This document shows positions 17,340 to 27,043 of a stretch of 27,043 bases of DNA, in pieces (within the stretch, counting starts at the first letter, position 1; each line of letters starts with the position of its first letter). Both the position numbers and the translations under genes were made by a program. Location: assembly GCA_004151065.3 (NCBI GenBank), contig NWUY0300000525.1:60104-87146 (forward strand), read 5' to 3'. Under the pieces are notes generated by a model. The model did not search any database. It was not told the origin of the DNA and saw nothing but the letters and a program-made list of their open reading frames with translations. Origin of the DNA: Larix sibirica (taxonomy: Eukaryota; Streptophyta; Pinopsida; Pinales; Pinaceae).

Positions 17340-18960
17340 ATTCTACAAATTTTTATTTTGAGATAACTTCGCTTATGCTATTGGTCCTAATTCCTCTTTG
17401 TTAGGTAAGAATTTCCCCTCATTTTCCTAATCTAGCATTGGAGGATTCATCATAGTTTCATATTCTCCACATTCATTGTTGAGTAAATGTGAATATATTG
17501 AAAGAACCATATCAAGAGATTTTATCCTCATATGAAGACTCTATAGTATTTACATTTTTATATGGAACTAGTCATTGTCTCCTACATTGAATGTATTATC
17601 AATTCTATGCTAGTCATGTGAGGCCTTCGAAATTTGTTGTAACTTCATTAATTTTCCATGTAAATTCAAATGAACCTACTTTATATTGTTAATAAATATT
17701 TCATCCTTCAATGATTATTTTATGGTTTCTTCCCTCTCTCCTTCATGTTATCAATATAGAACATCTAAATGATAAGGTGTTAGATTGAAATACAATTAAA
17801 AAAGGGGATGTATTGATGGAAGTGTTGACTAATGTACGATAAGTGTAATAAATTAGATCAAATTCTTTCCCTAGTTTCTTGAATTCTTATGATTGTAACC
17901 CCTTCAAAAATGAACAAATGTCATATTCATCACTTATGTGTATCCATTATTCTATTGATGGAAAATTTATGGATTCTTCAACATGGCTCCCATCTTCTCC
18001 CCAAAAATGGTATAAAAGGCACTAAACAATCTAGTATATTTGTCTTAGATGATGCTCCTTTGTGTCCTTACAACATGTACCGTGAACCTTTCAATCAACA
18101 TGGTTGTTGCTTCTTGACCCTTTATGGCCCTCTTGTACAACAAAAGAATACACATCTTACCAAACATGTTCTCTATAAAAAATAAATTAATGTCACATAT
18201 TTGTTCTTGGAAAACCACCCACAAAATCTATGCATATTTTCTCCCATGCTCAAGTAGATGAAAGTGATGTTGTATAGCTTGATTCTAATTGTTGGGTTTA
18301 TTAGTATGACAGATTCCAAATCCTCTATTAAACCAGGACACATGTTCTTGCACTCCTTGACAATACACTTATCTCTTTAAGTTATCCTTTGTTTTCTCAA
18401 GGCCAAGATGGCATACAACTTTGGCATGACCCTCATGGATAAGTCAAAATATTTCTCCTCTAGGAACATAAATATTACTCAAATTTTAGAGCAATCCATC
18501 TAGGATATGGTATTCAACCTTTCTATCACCTTATTATTTAAAGAAATGACTTTGTAGTTTCTCCATTACCTCCTTCAAGTCCTTGTATTCTATGTATTCA
18601 TGTTCGTATGTATCAAGGGCAAAAGTTTCCATTTGCATAATACTATCCAAATCAATGATCTTGAGTATGGGTGACCCTGAAAGCATGTTTTCCAACTTAT
18701 TAGTATTGTGCTTCTTGTAATTGATGGTAAGATGAAATTGCTATAAAAATCCAATCCAGTTGTATTGTCATGTTTGTTGAAGATTACTAGAGGCCTTGAA
18801 AATGATCATTATATGGTTTCCTTTCCCACTAGAGTGTGCCTCCATTTCTTAATATATTTCACTATAGAATAGAGATTCCTACCAAATGTGTGGAAATTCA
18901 AGTCTCCACTATGAAAATTGAAATATTTTAGAATGATATCAGAATGGATTACCTCATTTC
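17340..18960 (-). pseudogene. Degenerate Ty3/gypsy RNase H and integrase
   Basis: Read from 18960 down. RNase H tail: 'DLNFHTFGRNLYSIVKYIKK' then 'WRHTLVGKE' (about 18910-18820), matching L.Y.T...EL.A.V..L..W.HYL..KE. Integrase zinc region: 'EYHILDGLL', 'IHEGHAKVVCHLGLEKTKDN', 'GICHTNK' (18520-18290). Core: 'FVGGFPRTN', 'KMCILLLYKRAIKGQEATTM', 'RSIISDKYTRLFSAFYTIFG' with the second Asp kept (about 18230-17990). The catalytic Glu region is unreadable. C-terminal part: 'NECGEYETMMNPPMLD' followed by 'EGKFLPNKEEL' (about 17480-17380), like the MxxNLKLYEPxMLD end of plant elements. Stops and shifts occur every few dozen codons. Order RNase H-integrase shows Ty3/gypsy; RT is not recognised upstream. 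Confidence 0.7.
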
Positions 18961-19454
18961 ATCGAGGCCATTCCCCTACAATATCTAGTTTAACTTATCT
19001 CCACTATGAATAAATTCTAGAAATTTGGAAATGTGAGAACTAGTGCATGACTAATATTTTGTTACATTATATCTCTTCAAAACCCTTGTGATAATTATTT
19101 TCCCATTGGAACATATTGTCACGTATCATCATAGCATGGAGTGGTGTTGTTCAGCCTCAGTTTTGTCCCATTTTGTGATTTCTAGATGACCCTCTTTACC
19201 CATTTTTCCTTCTTTTACCACTATTTCTTATCATTTCTTTCATCCAAATTACCATTTCCATGTAATAATTACTTAAAGGTTTTCCAAGGTAACTAATTGA
19301 GTTTTTTAGCATAATACTATATGTTTTTTACATACATTTGGAATAGGGATTTATCATGACTAACTATAAAAATGATTTCATAATTTTTCATGTAGCTATA
19401 GATCATTCAATGATGACCTAGTGACTACTAGAAAAACAAAACCCAATTATTGTT
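18961..19454. other. Unassigned DNA between two Ty3 elements
   Basis: By position it could contain the RT part of the minus-strand element, but I could not find a single RT motif in any frame. No gene is called. Confidence 0.4.
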
Positions 19455-19529
19455 GGAATCATAGAGACCTATGACTATCGGAATTATAGAGTGTTATGAT
19501 TACTAGAATTGCAGAGTCCCGTGACTATC
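19455..19529 (+). repeat. Three 25-bp tandem repeats
   Basis: Units start at 19455, 19480 and 19505, of the form RGAATYRYAGAGWSYYRTGAYTAYY. ATTATTGTTGG occurs just before the array (19446-19456) and again just after (19533-19543). It lies directly left of the putative LTR start at 19548. Confidence 0.8.
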
Positions 19530-20105
19530 AAAATTATTGTTGGTGTCTGTTGGATTAGGAATTGACCTCTTTTTTCCACTCATTTCCTTGATAACAAACC
19601 ATATTAAGTTATCTTTTTTTCCTTTTTAATGTTGTCTTTCATATAACTTCACACCTTAACCCAAGGTACAACCTCTTTGAGTATTGCATTCTTTTAAGTT
19701 ATAATATAAGTTGTTAAAGTGGTTTCATGCTTATGTTTGGGTTACTGATTAAATTTGATTAAGGTATGTATAGGAAGCATAAGCAAGGTGGTAATTTGGT
19801 CAAGGAACCAGGTGCTTCTACTCTCCTACAAACTCAAGGCATACAAGCTTTTGATATGATGTTATAATGTTACCTCCCGAGTTATGATTTTGTTCGTGTG
19901 ACACTTGAACATTTTTTCTTCAACATATGCTCAAGTGTAGGAAGGACAATTTCAACATAACAACACCTCATCATCCGGATATTTAGGAACAATAGTGTTG
20001 TAACCCTTTATGGTTAAGAATGTATAATGCAATGTTTTATTTTTATATAATAGTTGTAACAACATGATCATGTAACATATATTATGCTATATATTGTAAG
20101 AACAA

Positions 20106-20130
20106 CCTTGAGAATCTATGATTCTCAAGG
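20106..20130. promoter_or_regulatory. Perfect 11-bp hairpin 45 bp upstream of the LTR TATA box
   Basis: CCTTGAGAATC, TAT, GATTCTCAAGG: a perfect inverted repeat with a three-base loop. The place in U3 just before TATA suggests a dimeric factor site. If transcripts run through, it would be a stable RNA hairpin. Confidence 0.7.
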
Positions 20131-20174
20131 AGGAAAATTATTCTATTTTTAGAAGGTTGTTACTCGAGGGATTG

Positions 20175-20180
20175 TATAAA
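20175..20180 (+). promoter_or_regulatory. LTR TATA box
   Basis: TATAAA within ATTGTATAAAGGAAC, about 30 bases before a GGTTTGGGGGAGAG run that could be the transcript start. It fits the U3/R junction of a plant LTR. Confidence 0.55.
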
Positions 20181-20272
20181 GGAACTGATCCTTCTTAGGT
20201 TTGGGGGAGAGAAGGAGAATACAAGGCCTAGATAGAGTGTTGCGAGGTCTCATTGTATAACTTTATTTCCAT

Positions 20273-20278
20273 AATAAA
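20273..20278 (+). terminator. LTR polyadenylation signal
   Basis: AATAAA in CCATAATAAAATTATG, about 95 bases after the TATA box. In an LTR this signal in R is used by the 3' copy. The placement supports the U3-R-U5 reading. Confidence 0.45.
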
Positions 20279-20461
20279 ATTATGCTCCAGCAAATATTCT
20301 GAGTGTTTCAGCTTGAGTTGTTTTGTAGCCATGGTTAGAGAAGGAAGCCCCCCCTTCACTAATTAGGAGATTCTATTACTTGTAGACTTATCATAGTTTA
20401 TTTTCAATTCATGTTAGTTGATTTAATAGTTTGCTTATCATTTCTAGTAGCTCTTACTTGG

Positions 20462-20950
20462 TGGTTTCCATTACACTGTTACTTGTTAGTAGTTTCCATT
20501 ACATTGTTTCTTGTTAGTGGATGATACAGAGTGATCATTGATTGTTTCTAATATTATAATCAAATATCTCAGTTCTATTGAATAATTAGATTTGTTAAGC
20601 ATTAGAAAAATCTCTTATTTTTATATTAGAGTAGGTGAATTCTGTAAAAAATCATTGTTCCCTAGAGATTGATTGGAAGCATGGTTATTAGCTATTACAT
20701 AGATTGATCAAGCAGTAATTTGAATGATTTCCTTTACAACATTTTCCTTTCCGACATTGAGTTGTGTGATTTCCTTGACAACATTGAGTTGAGTGTTTTG
20801 TTTTACATCATTCGTTTGAGTTACTTCTTTCATGAATAGTGAGTGGTGTGATTTATTTCATTACAGAGAGTGCTTGAGTGGTTCCTTTCCTTGCAGAGTG
20901 GTTTGAGCTTTGATTGATTTCCTTCTGAGTGTGTAAGTTCTTGATTGCAT
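20462..20950 (+). repeat. T-rich leader repeats
   Basis: TTTCCATTACACTGTTACTT (20465) is followed by TTTCCATTACATTGTTTCTT (20493), 28 bases apart. From 20725, GACATTGAGTTGTGTGATTT, GACAACATTGAGTTGAGTG, TGAGTGGTGTGATTTATTTC and TGAGTGGTTCCTTTCC form an irregular ladder of about 30-60 bases. No coding. Confidence 0.5.
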
Positions 20951-21102
20951 ATTGCATGATAATCATAGTTTTACAATTATTGAAGAAATTATAGCTTGCA
21001 TAGATTTTGCATATAACCTTAAAAAAAAGACATTCCTAGATTGATAATTAATGTGAGTGTTGATCAATTGTCCTAGAGAGACAGTTAAAAGCCCGAACAT
21101 TT

Positions 21103-21120
21103 TGGTGTCATTTCCATGGA
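21103..21120 (+). other. Primer-binding site, tRNA-Asp-like, CpG-decayed
   Basis: TGGTGTCATTTCCATGGA matches TGGCGCCGTTGCCGGGGA, the PBS typical of plant Athila/Tat elements, at 12 of 18 places. Four of the six differences are C to T or G to A changes; the other two are G to T. Position right before the gag leader supports it. Confidence 0.6.
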
Positions 21121-21320
21121 GGTTATAAGGGCGTATGAGTACAACTTAGTGTTGATATAGATGAATTTCTTGTGCTACTGAGTCCTGTGAAGTAAAGACG
21201 AAAGTAAATAACCTATGCATCTTCCACCAATCCCTCCAAAAGTGGGTCGTGCGGTAGAATCCCATCTCACCTACACTAGAACCATATAGTTTGTATGGGT
21301 AAGAAAATCATATAGGATGC

Positions 21321-22370
21321 ATGAATAGAGGTAGAGGAAGACCCCCGAAAAATAATAATTTTTCAGGTAGAGGAGGTTATGGACCAAAATATGAAAGCAT
21401 AATAACTTATATTCAATAAGTTATCTCAAAGAAAGAATTAGAAGAAGCATATTGTAATGCTGCTAGGTTGGAATCACATGTAGGGACTCGTCACCAACCC
21501 ATTCAAAGAGACCATTATGTTACAATAGTAGAAGCTGAGTTACATGATCCTTCAAGTGGAAAGGAAGAGATAGAGGAATCGGAGCCTCATATAATAGCCA
21601 ATCCATCCCTTGTAGTAGAAAAACCTAAACTGCCATAAGGAAAAGGGGAAGTAGGGGTTCCTATACCCGATTCTCCAATTACATCTCCCAAGTGAGAGCC
21701 AACTCCTGAGATGTGGGATTTGAGAGAAATCTCATCCTACAAAATCCTTCCCATCATTACCATGGCTAAAGAAGTTTACCAAGGCGCTAACAAAGAATTT
21801 GAACCGACTAATTTCCTACCACAGAAGAATCCATGGAAATTGCGACCTCTAGGTATGAACCAAGACTCTTATACATTTTATAATACTTGGAACAGTCAAT
21901 ATAATTCTCCAAAGCACAGTTTTCCACTCCCTGATGTGAAAACCGTCAAAAATTTCAATATCCTTTTCCATGGGTACTATGGCCCATCCAACCTATTCAA
22001 ATTCCTACATGGACACATAATTGGTGAAATTCTTCCTTTCCTGCACAACAATTATCAGTACCTTATCCTCAATTGAATTTACCAATACTACCACAACTAC
22101 TTATGCCACTACAATTACAAATTCCTTTGAATCCACCAATAATTTCCCCTACAATCGGACCTCAATTACCTGTACAATATAGTCCTAATCCTCTACTCAC
22201 CAGTAATTTCTGAACAAGTGGAGGATGAACCTTTATCCTCTGAAACTGAGAAACCCCATTAAGATAGTGAAAATCCTAACAATGTTTCAACTCCTGGAGT
22301 AATAGAAACAAAACGACCAGTGGTTGTTACTAGCCCAAATTATATGTAATTTGTCACTCCCCCGTACCTT
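21321..22370 (+). pseudogene. Gag-like ORF of the Ty3/gypsy element
   Basis: From ATG 21321 one frame runs to 22076 with stops at 21417, 21636 and 21693. It starts with an Arg/Gly-rich 'NRGRGRPP' and 'SGRGGYG' segment (RNA-binding-like), then an acidic linker, then 'MWDLREISSYKILPIITMAK' and an aromatic-rich stretch. After a shift at about 22076 a Pro/Leu-rich linker (22063-22210) and an acidic 'EQVEDEPLSSETEKP' lead to protease. No zinc knuckle is found, and the middle part does not match a gag domain I know. The gag label rests on position and the basic RG-rich start. Confidence 0.45.
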
Positions 22371-22379
22371 GAAAGGCTA

Positions 22380-23116
22380 GCAATAGCTAAAATGCCCCTA
22401 CAAACTGAATTTGACCTTTTAGGTGAGATTCATAATTTATGTGTTAAAATATTTCCACTATTACAAGCCATAAGGGATGTGATGATATATGCCAAGACTA
22501 TCCATGAACTGTGTCTTAGAAATCCGAGGAAATCCAAGGACCCACCCACCATTCATGTCCTGGGAAAACTATCTAATTTTATATTCAGAAGGGACATGGC
22601 CATTAAATATGATGAGCCCAATAATCCAATTGTTACTATCTAGATCCAAGGAAAGAAATTCCCTAATACATCGGTAGATCTAGGGGAAGCCATTAATATA
22701 ATGACAAAGGAGACCTAGGAGATATTAGAATTGGATAACCTAATACCAGCAACCACAGTCCTCAAATTGGCATATTGATCCACTCTTTGGCTCGAGGGAA
22801 TTTGGGAGGATGTAACCATTGCTACGGATTCTTGGGAATACCCAACAGACTTCCTAGTACTACAAACAAAAATTTGCCTAGAAGGCATCCCTTGATTTTG
22901 GGAAGGCCATGGTTGGCCAAAGCAGACACCTATATAGGTTGTAGGACTAGAAGTATGAAAATTTCCAATGGGGATTCCATGAAAAATATAAAAGTTTATC
23001 CACTAGCGTGGATCAACATGACATATGAGAATTCTACATGGGTTGACTATGAACTTGAAGATGAGAATGTTCAACTTGTTTTAATAATCGAAAAAGCTCT
23101 ATATTACAAAACATAA
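22380..23116 (+). pseudogene. Ty3/gypsy protease (retropepsin) region
   Basis: Starts 'AKMPLQTEFDLLGE', 'KIFPLLQAIRDVMIYAKTIH', 'DPPTIHVLGKLSN', the conserved segment before plant Athila/Tat proteases. The active-site triplet is DLG at 22677-22685 within 'VDLGEAINIMTKET'. After stops at 22641, 22716 and 22776 and a frameshift near 22870 come 'VTIATDSWEYPTDFLVLQTK' and 'HPLILGRPWLAKADTYIG' (flap and C-terminal LLGRPWL motif), ending at 23116. The aspartyl protease would cut the Gag-Pol polyprotein. Active-site Asp is intact; the frame is not. Confidence 0.8.
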
Positions 23117-24200
23117 ATAGAGGATGATGTTATTAACAACTTTATTAGTGACCCTCTATTTCCCAACCCGTGTATCATATTTTAGAATACACTATTAACA
23201 ATTACAATCCTAAGGATCCTGAATCAGTTCTAGAGGAGGAAGAAATTGTACTAACAAAATTTATTCATGATGGTGTCCCCATTAATATTGAATTAGGGAA
23301 GACTATGAACATTAATCCATATTTAACACCTAAAGAGACCAAAAAGATGCTACAATCCTAAAATTAGAAAGGGAAGCATTTGCATGGGATTACAAAGATA
23401 TGACAACCAGACACCCCAATCTTTGTACTCATCATATTTACATTAAGAAGGAATATAGCCCCACTCGACAACCTCAAAGGATGATGAATCTTGCTCTAAA
23501 GGACATTGTCAAGCAAGAACTCTAGAGGCTATTAGATGTCAATTTTTTTTATCCTATATCTAACAGCGAATGGGTTTCACCCCTTGTTATTGTCCTAAGG
23601 AAGAATGGAAAATGGAGAATCTGTGTGGACTATCGAGAGCTAAAAAAATCCACACTAAAGGATCACTTCCCCTTGCCATTTATTGACCAAGTCCTAGATA
23701 CACTTTCGGGAAAGAAATATTTTTCCTTCTTGAATGGTTTCAGTGGATATAATCAAATCCAAATGTATCATGAGGATCGGGATAAGATGACCTTTACATG
23801 CCCTTGGGGTAAGTTTGCATATCGAGTCCTGCCTTTTGGGATCTGTAATGTACCTACCATCTTCCAACGAGCAATATTGGGCATCTTCTCTGATCTAGTT
23901 GATGATAGCATTGAAATTTATATGGACAACTTCACACCATATGGCATAGAGTTTGACAAAGCATTAGAAAATTTAAAAAAGCACTCAAATTCTATAAACA
24001 AACAAATATTTCGCTGCGTATAGAAAAGTGCCACATGATGATGATAGAAGGAGTGGCCTTGGGGTATCTTCTTTCCACTGCAGGGATTCAAGTTGATCCA
24101 CCAAAAGTGCAAGTAATTTTAGGTATCATTCCTCCAAAGACATGTAAAAAGGTATGTATTTTTTAGAGAAGAATGGATATTATCATCGTTTCATATGAAA
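23117..24200 (+). pseudogene. Ty3/gypsy reverse transcriptase, catalytic YMDN
   Basis: Linker 'KLEREAFAWDYKDMTTRHP' (23358) leads into RT: 'SEWVSPLVIVLRKNGKWRIC' (23568), 'VDYRELKKSTLKDHFPLPF' (23622), 'FSFLNGFSGYNQIQM' (catalytic block A Asp replaced by Asn in FLDGFSGY), 'FAYRVLPFGICNVPTIFQRA' and 'IYMDNFTPYG' with YMDN at 23919-23930 instead of YMDD. After a shift near 23975, 'LRIEKCHMMMIEGVALGYLL' and 'GIQVDPPKVQVIL' (to about 24130) and, in another frame, 'GYYHRFI'. Stop at 23523. Two of three catalytic aspartates are Asn, so even a repaired frame would be inactive. Confidence 0.9.
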
Positions 24201-24239
24201 CTACTCTAAAATAACGTCTCTTCTATATGCAGTGCTAAT

Positions 24240-24760
24240 GAGGGGCACAAATATCCCCTAGAATAACAATTTCCAGACTTCTTTTGAAAAATTAAGGACA
24301 TTGTTGTCTACAACTCCAACTTTGCAAGGACCAGATTGGACACTTCCCTTCCACATCTCTTTGGATGCTTCTGACACTGCCATTGGCGTTGTGATGGGAC
24401 AAGAAGAAGATAAGAGGACATACGCCAATAAGAACCTGACGCCAAACGAATTGAATTACACAGTAACTGAAAAGGAATTCGTTGTTGTTATATTTGCAAT
24501 TAATAAATTTCGGCACTATATCACAGGTTATCAAGTCTTCATGCATATAGATCATTCAACTATTAGGTATCTTTCTAATAATCATCTTACCAGTGCATGA
24601 GTTACTGGGTGGTTGTTGTTAATTCAATAATTTGACATCGTCATTATTGATAAACCTGGAAAAGACAATGTGGTTGATGATTTATTATCTAGTTCTGTTA
24701 AGAATACTAACAATTCCCACGTAGAAGATGATGTTCCAGATGAAAATTTGTTTGCAATAT
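24240..24760 (+). pseudogene. Ty3/gypsy RNase H
   Basis: 'TLLSTTPTLQGPDWTLPFHI' then 'SLDASDTAIGVVMGQEEDK' (catalytic Asp at 24364), 'NLTPNELNYTVTEKEFVVV' (Glu), 'NKFRHYITGYQVFMHIDHS' (Asp), and 'DKPGKDNVVDDLLS' (final Asp, about 24650-24690). All four acidic residues of the RNase H site are still present. One segment, YxI between EEDK and SKNL, is shortened ('RTYANKNLT'), and stops lie at 24598 and nearby. It degrades the RNA strand during reverse transcription. Confidence 0.85.
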
Positions 24761-24899
24761 CTGCTTATCCACCATGGTATGTAGACATTGGAAACTATCT
24801 TACTGCAGGAAATCTACCACACCATGTGCCCCCAAGAGAAAGAAGGGCTCGATCATTAAGTAGACTGCCAGATTTTCATGGATAGATGGATACATTTTC

Positions 24900-26060
24900 T
24901 ACGCGGGATCATATTAGATCATCCAAATATGTGTGAGGGAGGATGAGGTTCATGATAAATTTAGAGCCTTCCACAATGAATCTTGTAGAGGTCAGTTTGA
25001 AGACAAGAGAATATGTGACAAGTCACTGATATGGGATACCATTGGCCCACTATATTCCAGTATGATAAGAAATACGTAAGACGGTGCAATAGTTGTCAAT
25101 GAATGGGCCAACCTATTCAATCTGATGAGATTCCACTACAAGTATAGCTCGCAATTGAACCTTTTGAGAAATGGAATCTCAATTTATTCGGCCCAATTAA
25201 TCCCCCATCCAATAAAAAATCATACATTATGGTATGTAGAGACTATGTTACCATGTGGGTCGAGGAAAATCTCTCTCAAGAGCAACAGAGCAAGCTGCTA
25301 TGGATTTCTTACATGAGGAAATTTTTGTTAGATTTGGCATGCCAAGAGAAATTGTCACCGATGGTGGAGCACAATTTATAGGAAACAATATTGAAGAACT
25401 TATTAGAAAGTACATCATTAAACATCGAATCTCTTCTCCATATCACCCACAAGCAAATGGGAAGGTCGAAAGAGCCAACAAGGTATTGGAAAGTATCCTT
25501 AAAAAAATGGTGTCTAGTCATTTTCGTGATTGGGTAGATTGTCTACCAGATTCCGTATGGGATTACGTAACAACTTGATGGAATATGATAGGATTCTCCC
25601 CATTTGCATTGGTATATGGTAAGTTCCCTATATTCCCAATTGAATTTGAAATTAGTACCTTAAGAACTGCCATGGAAGTCAGGATGGATCTAACAACATC
25701 TCAGAAGCATAAGCTGGAACAAATCAACAAGATCGACAAGATTCGCTTGGCGACACTTCAACACACTAATATTGTATAGAAACAATGTGCAAAGTGGCAT
25801 GACAAGCTTATCAAAAAGAAATTGCTCCATCTTGGGGATTGGGAATTGCTATACGAATCTAGATTCAAGGATTTCAAAGGGAAAATCCATACCACATGGT
25901 TGGGGCCCTATGAAGTGGATACAGTTTTAAAAAATGGAACTGTTAAAATAGTAACCATCGACAGAGAATGCACCCCGGTCTTTTCCAATGGACATCATCT
26001 ATAGTTATATCATCACCCAACTTCAAGGGATTTCTTCATTATATAGGTTTCATCTATTCT
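24900..26060 (+). pseudogene. Ty3/gypsy integrase, first catalytic Asp changed
   Basis: Zinc region: 'CVREDEVHDKFRAFHNESC' then 'GQFEDKR' (second His replaced by Gln), and after a shift 'RRCNSCQ' (CXXC). Core: 'EKWNLNLFGPINPPSNKKSY', where the first catalytic Asp is Asn (codon 25181-25183), 'PREIVTDGGAQF' (second Asp, 25360-25362) and 'YHPQANGKVERANKV' (Glu, 25468-25470). From 25255 to 26004 one frame holds with stops only at 25576 and 25777. C-terminal: 'GFSPFALVYGKFPIFPIEFE', 'KWHDKLIKKKLLHLGDWELL', 'FKGKIHTTWLGPYEVDTVLK', 'NGTVKIVTID', typical of the Athila/Tat GPYEV module. No chromodomain follows. Confidence 0.9.
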
Positions 26061-27043
26061 ATGCATTGAATTGTTACATGAGGAGGAACAACCCTCCACA
26101 TATTCACTTGCTTGAGTTCTTTGTTCTTGCAAAAGAAAAAACCATAAAAATTTAGTGGAGTGTAGTTAGATAAATGTCAATTGAAAAATATTCCTCTAGT
26201 GGTTGGTGGTTGGTATTTGATGAAAAAGTAATAATAATAAAAATACTAACTGTGAAAATTACATTGCAACACAGTTAGGAAAATGATATCCAAACACTAG
26301 TATCTTAGCGGTTACCATTTGTTAAAAAAAAAGGATCCTTCTCACTTCGAGCCATCCTTGTATTATAAATAATGAAGATTTCTTAGTTTTTGAATATCTT
26401 GACTAGTTTTTGCTTTACATGATGCTCGAATCTTCAAAATAAAGAGTGTTGTTACTTTTATTAAAGTGATGTTACTTGTATAAGTAACAAAATGATCAAC
26501 TATTGAGAATTGATTAAGACTAAATATCACGAAAATAATGTTGAAGCTTGTATAAGTAACAACATGACCAATTGCTAAAACTTTATCAAGTAGAAACATG
26601 AAAGAAAAAGTCAAAAAATAACCACTTGACGACCATTCATTTTTTTCTCAAGTTGCAGCATAACTTCATATTGCTCTAACTAGTTAAGCAGGAATTCTAT
26701 ATGTTGTTACTACCAACAAATTTATCCATGCCGCCAGAAGTTCTACCAAAGTCTAAAAGTCGTATCCATTGTTCCTCCATGATGATAAGGAAACCAAGGG
26801 CCACTTCCATTCTTGTCATGATGTCTGACACCTGTCAGGGCCATCATAGCACATCATGTCTCCGTACATACGACCGGTCACGACAATGCAAGGTAAGCCA
26901 AGTAGCTATGAACAAATTAAGCACTTATTTATTTCTCGAAATAGATGTCATGCGAAAATTTGGCTGTATGGGTTCGAATCAAACCCATCAAACCATTAGT
27001 GTTGACCGGATCAAACCATTTCTTTCCAGACACATTTCATTGG
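26061..27043. other. Noncoding tail after integrase; possible start of another ORF at the edge
   Basis: No LTR, polypurine tract before a TG end, or gene is firmly seen. GTATAAGTAACAA occurs at 26477 and 26551 with shared flanks (TGTTACTT / GTTGAAGC). Near 26935-27043 a short plus-strand frame reads 'FLEIDVMRKFGCM', vaguely like the gag/ORF1 of some plant retroelements, but it is too short and broken to call. Confidence 0.35.

Larger units (their letters stand above)
19548..21102 (+). mobile_element. 5' LTR and leader of the Ty3/gypsy element
   Basis: A start at TGTTGGATTAGG (19548) is tentative and the end is fixed only by the PBS at 21103. Inside are a TATA box (20175-20180), a purine-rich start region (20203-20222) and AATAAA (20273-20278) in the order expected for U3-R-U5. 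From about 20460 to 20950 it is T-rich with repeated GAGTTGTGTGATTTCCTT-like units. No second copy of the LTR is in the window to prove the ends, so the LTR may end well before the PBS and the remainder would then be leader. Confidence 0.5.
19548..27043 (+). mobile_element. Ty3/gypsy retrotransposon (Athila/Tat-like), near complete but dead
   Basis: The order is LTR (about 19548-21100), primer-binding site (21103), gag-like ORF (21321-22370), protease (22380-23110), reverse transcriptase (23355-24200), RNase H (24240-24760), integrase (24900-26060), then noncoding DNA to the window end. PR-RT-RH-INT order defines Ty3/gypsy. A DLG-type protease, RT and integrase similar to plant Athila/Tat (OTA) elements, a tRNA-Asp-like PBS, and a long tail after integrase point to that lineage. 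All domains carry stops, shifts or catalytic changes. No 3' LTR is in view, so the element runs past the window or has lost it. It may be mobilised only in trans, if at all. Confidence 0.75.

Noticed and set aside
17889-18185. 98-codon plus-strand ORF
   Set aside because: It is antisense to the recognisable integrase core on the minus strand.
24292-24555. 87-codon minus-strand ORF
   Set aside because: Antisense shadow of RNase H.
25309-25521. 70-codon minus-strand ORF
   Set aside because: Antisense shadow of the integrase core.
26971-26980. GGTTCGAATC, a perfect tRNA B-box
   Set aside because: No A-box at tRNA distance and no cloverleaf can be folded around it; not a tRNA gene.

Overview
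The window looks like repeat-dominated nuclear DNA of a seed plant, most likely a gymnosperm (conifer-like). It is AT-rich and gene-poor, and is packed with decayed LTR retrotransposons of several ages, a LINE, foldback and SINE-like pieces and simple repeats. The gymnosperm inference rests on a broken non-specific lipid-transfer-protein gene (11431-11806, minus), whose 'CNQVVS', 'GLDSQ', 'GVKLGK..NLPG.CKV.DLNVPIN' blocks resemble conifer LTPs as I remember them. It also rests on the heavy retroelement load. No intact conserved gene is visible. Every recognised coding region carries stops or frameshifts.

Layout. 1-3700: a possible LTR edge, AT-rich DNA, a 2.7-copy tandem repeat, a 184-bp foldback element (1052-1235), two 280-bp direct copies of a tRNA-like (SINE-like) repeat (1480-1760, 1971-2250), and diverged repeats near 2815-3170. 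3721-5680: a L1-type LINE with endonuclease and reverse-transcriptase remnants. 5690-7940: a Ty3/gypsy gag-protease remnant. 8300-9210 (minus): a Ty1/copia integrase remnant containing an exact 54-bp duplication. 9541-9791: a copia LTR-like TATA and primer-binding site. 9858-10695: a promoter-like block with repeated G-boxes, a TATA box, an ATG-TAA start-stop and a 109-codon ORF of unknown identity.

11431-11806: the nsLTP pseudogene. 12220-14192 (minus): a broken gene for a protein of about 650 residues that I cannot name, with a possible separate upstream exon at 14474-14680. 15513-16462: two clusters of imperfect TCGATCGA palindromes, the first with a period near 22 bp. 17340-18960 (minus): a Ty3/gypsy RNase H-integrase remnant. 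19548-27043: the largest element, a Ty3/gypsy (Athila/Tat-like) retrotransposon on the plus strand, with LTR, primer-binding site, gag-like ORF, protease, reverse transcriptase, RNase H and integrase in order. Its catalytic sites are damaged (YMDN in reverse transcriptase, D to N in integrase). The 3' LTR is not seen.

Four single N bases (1761, 2422, 12219, 16510) are probably contig joins. Three lie at repeat edges, so some local duplications may be assembly artefacts. All identifications come from reading translations by eye, with no database search.
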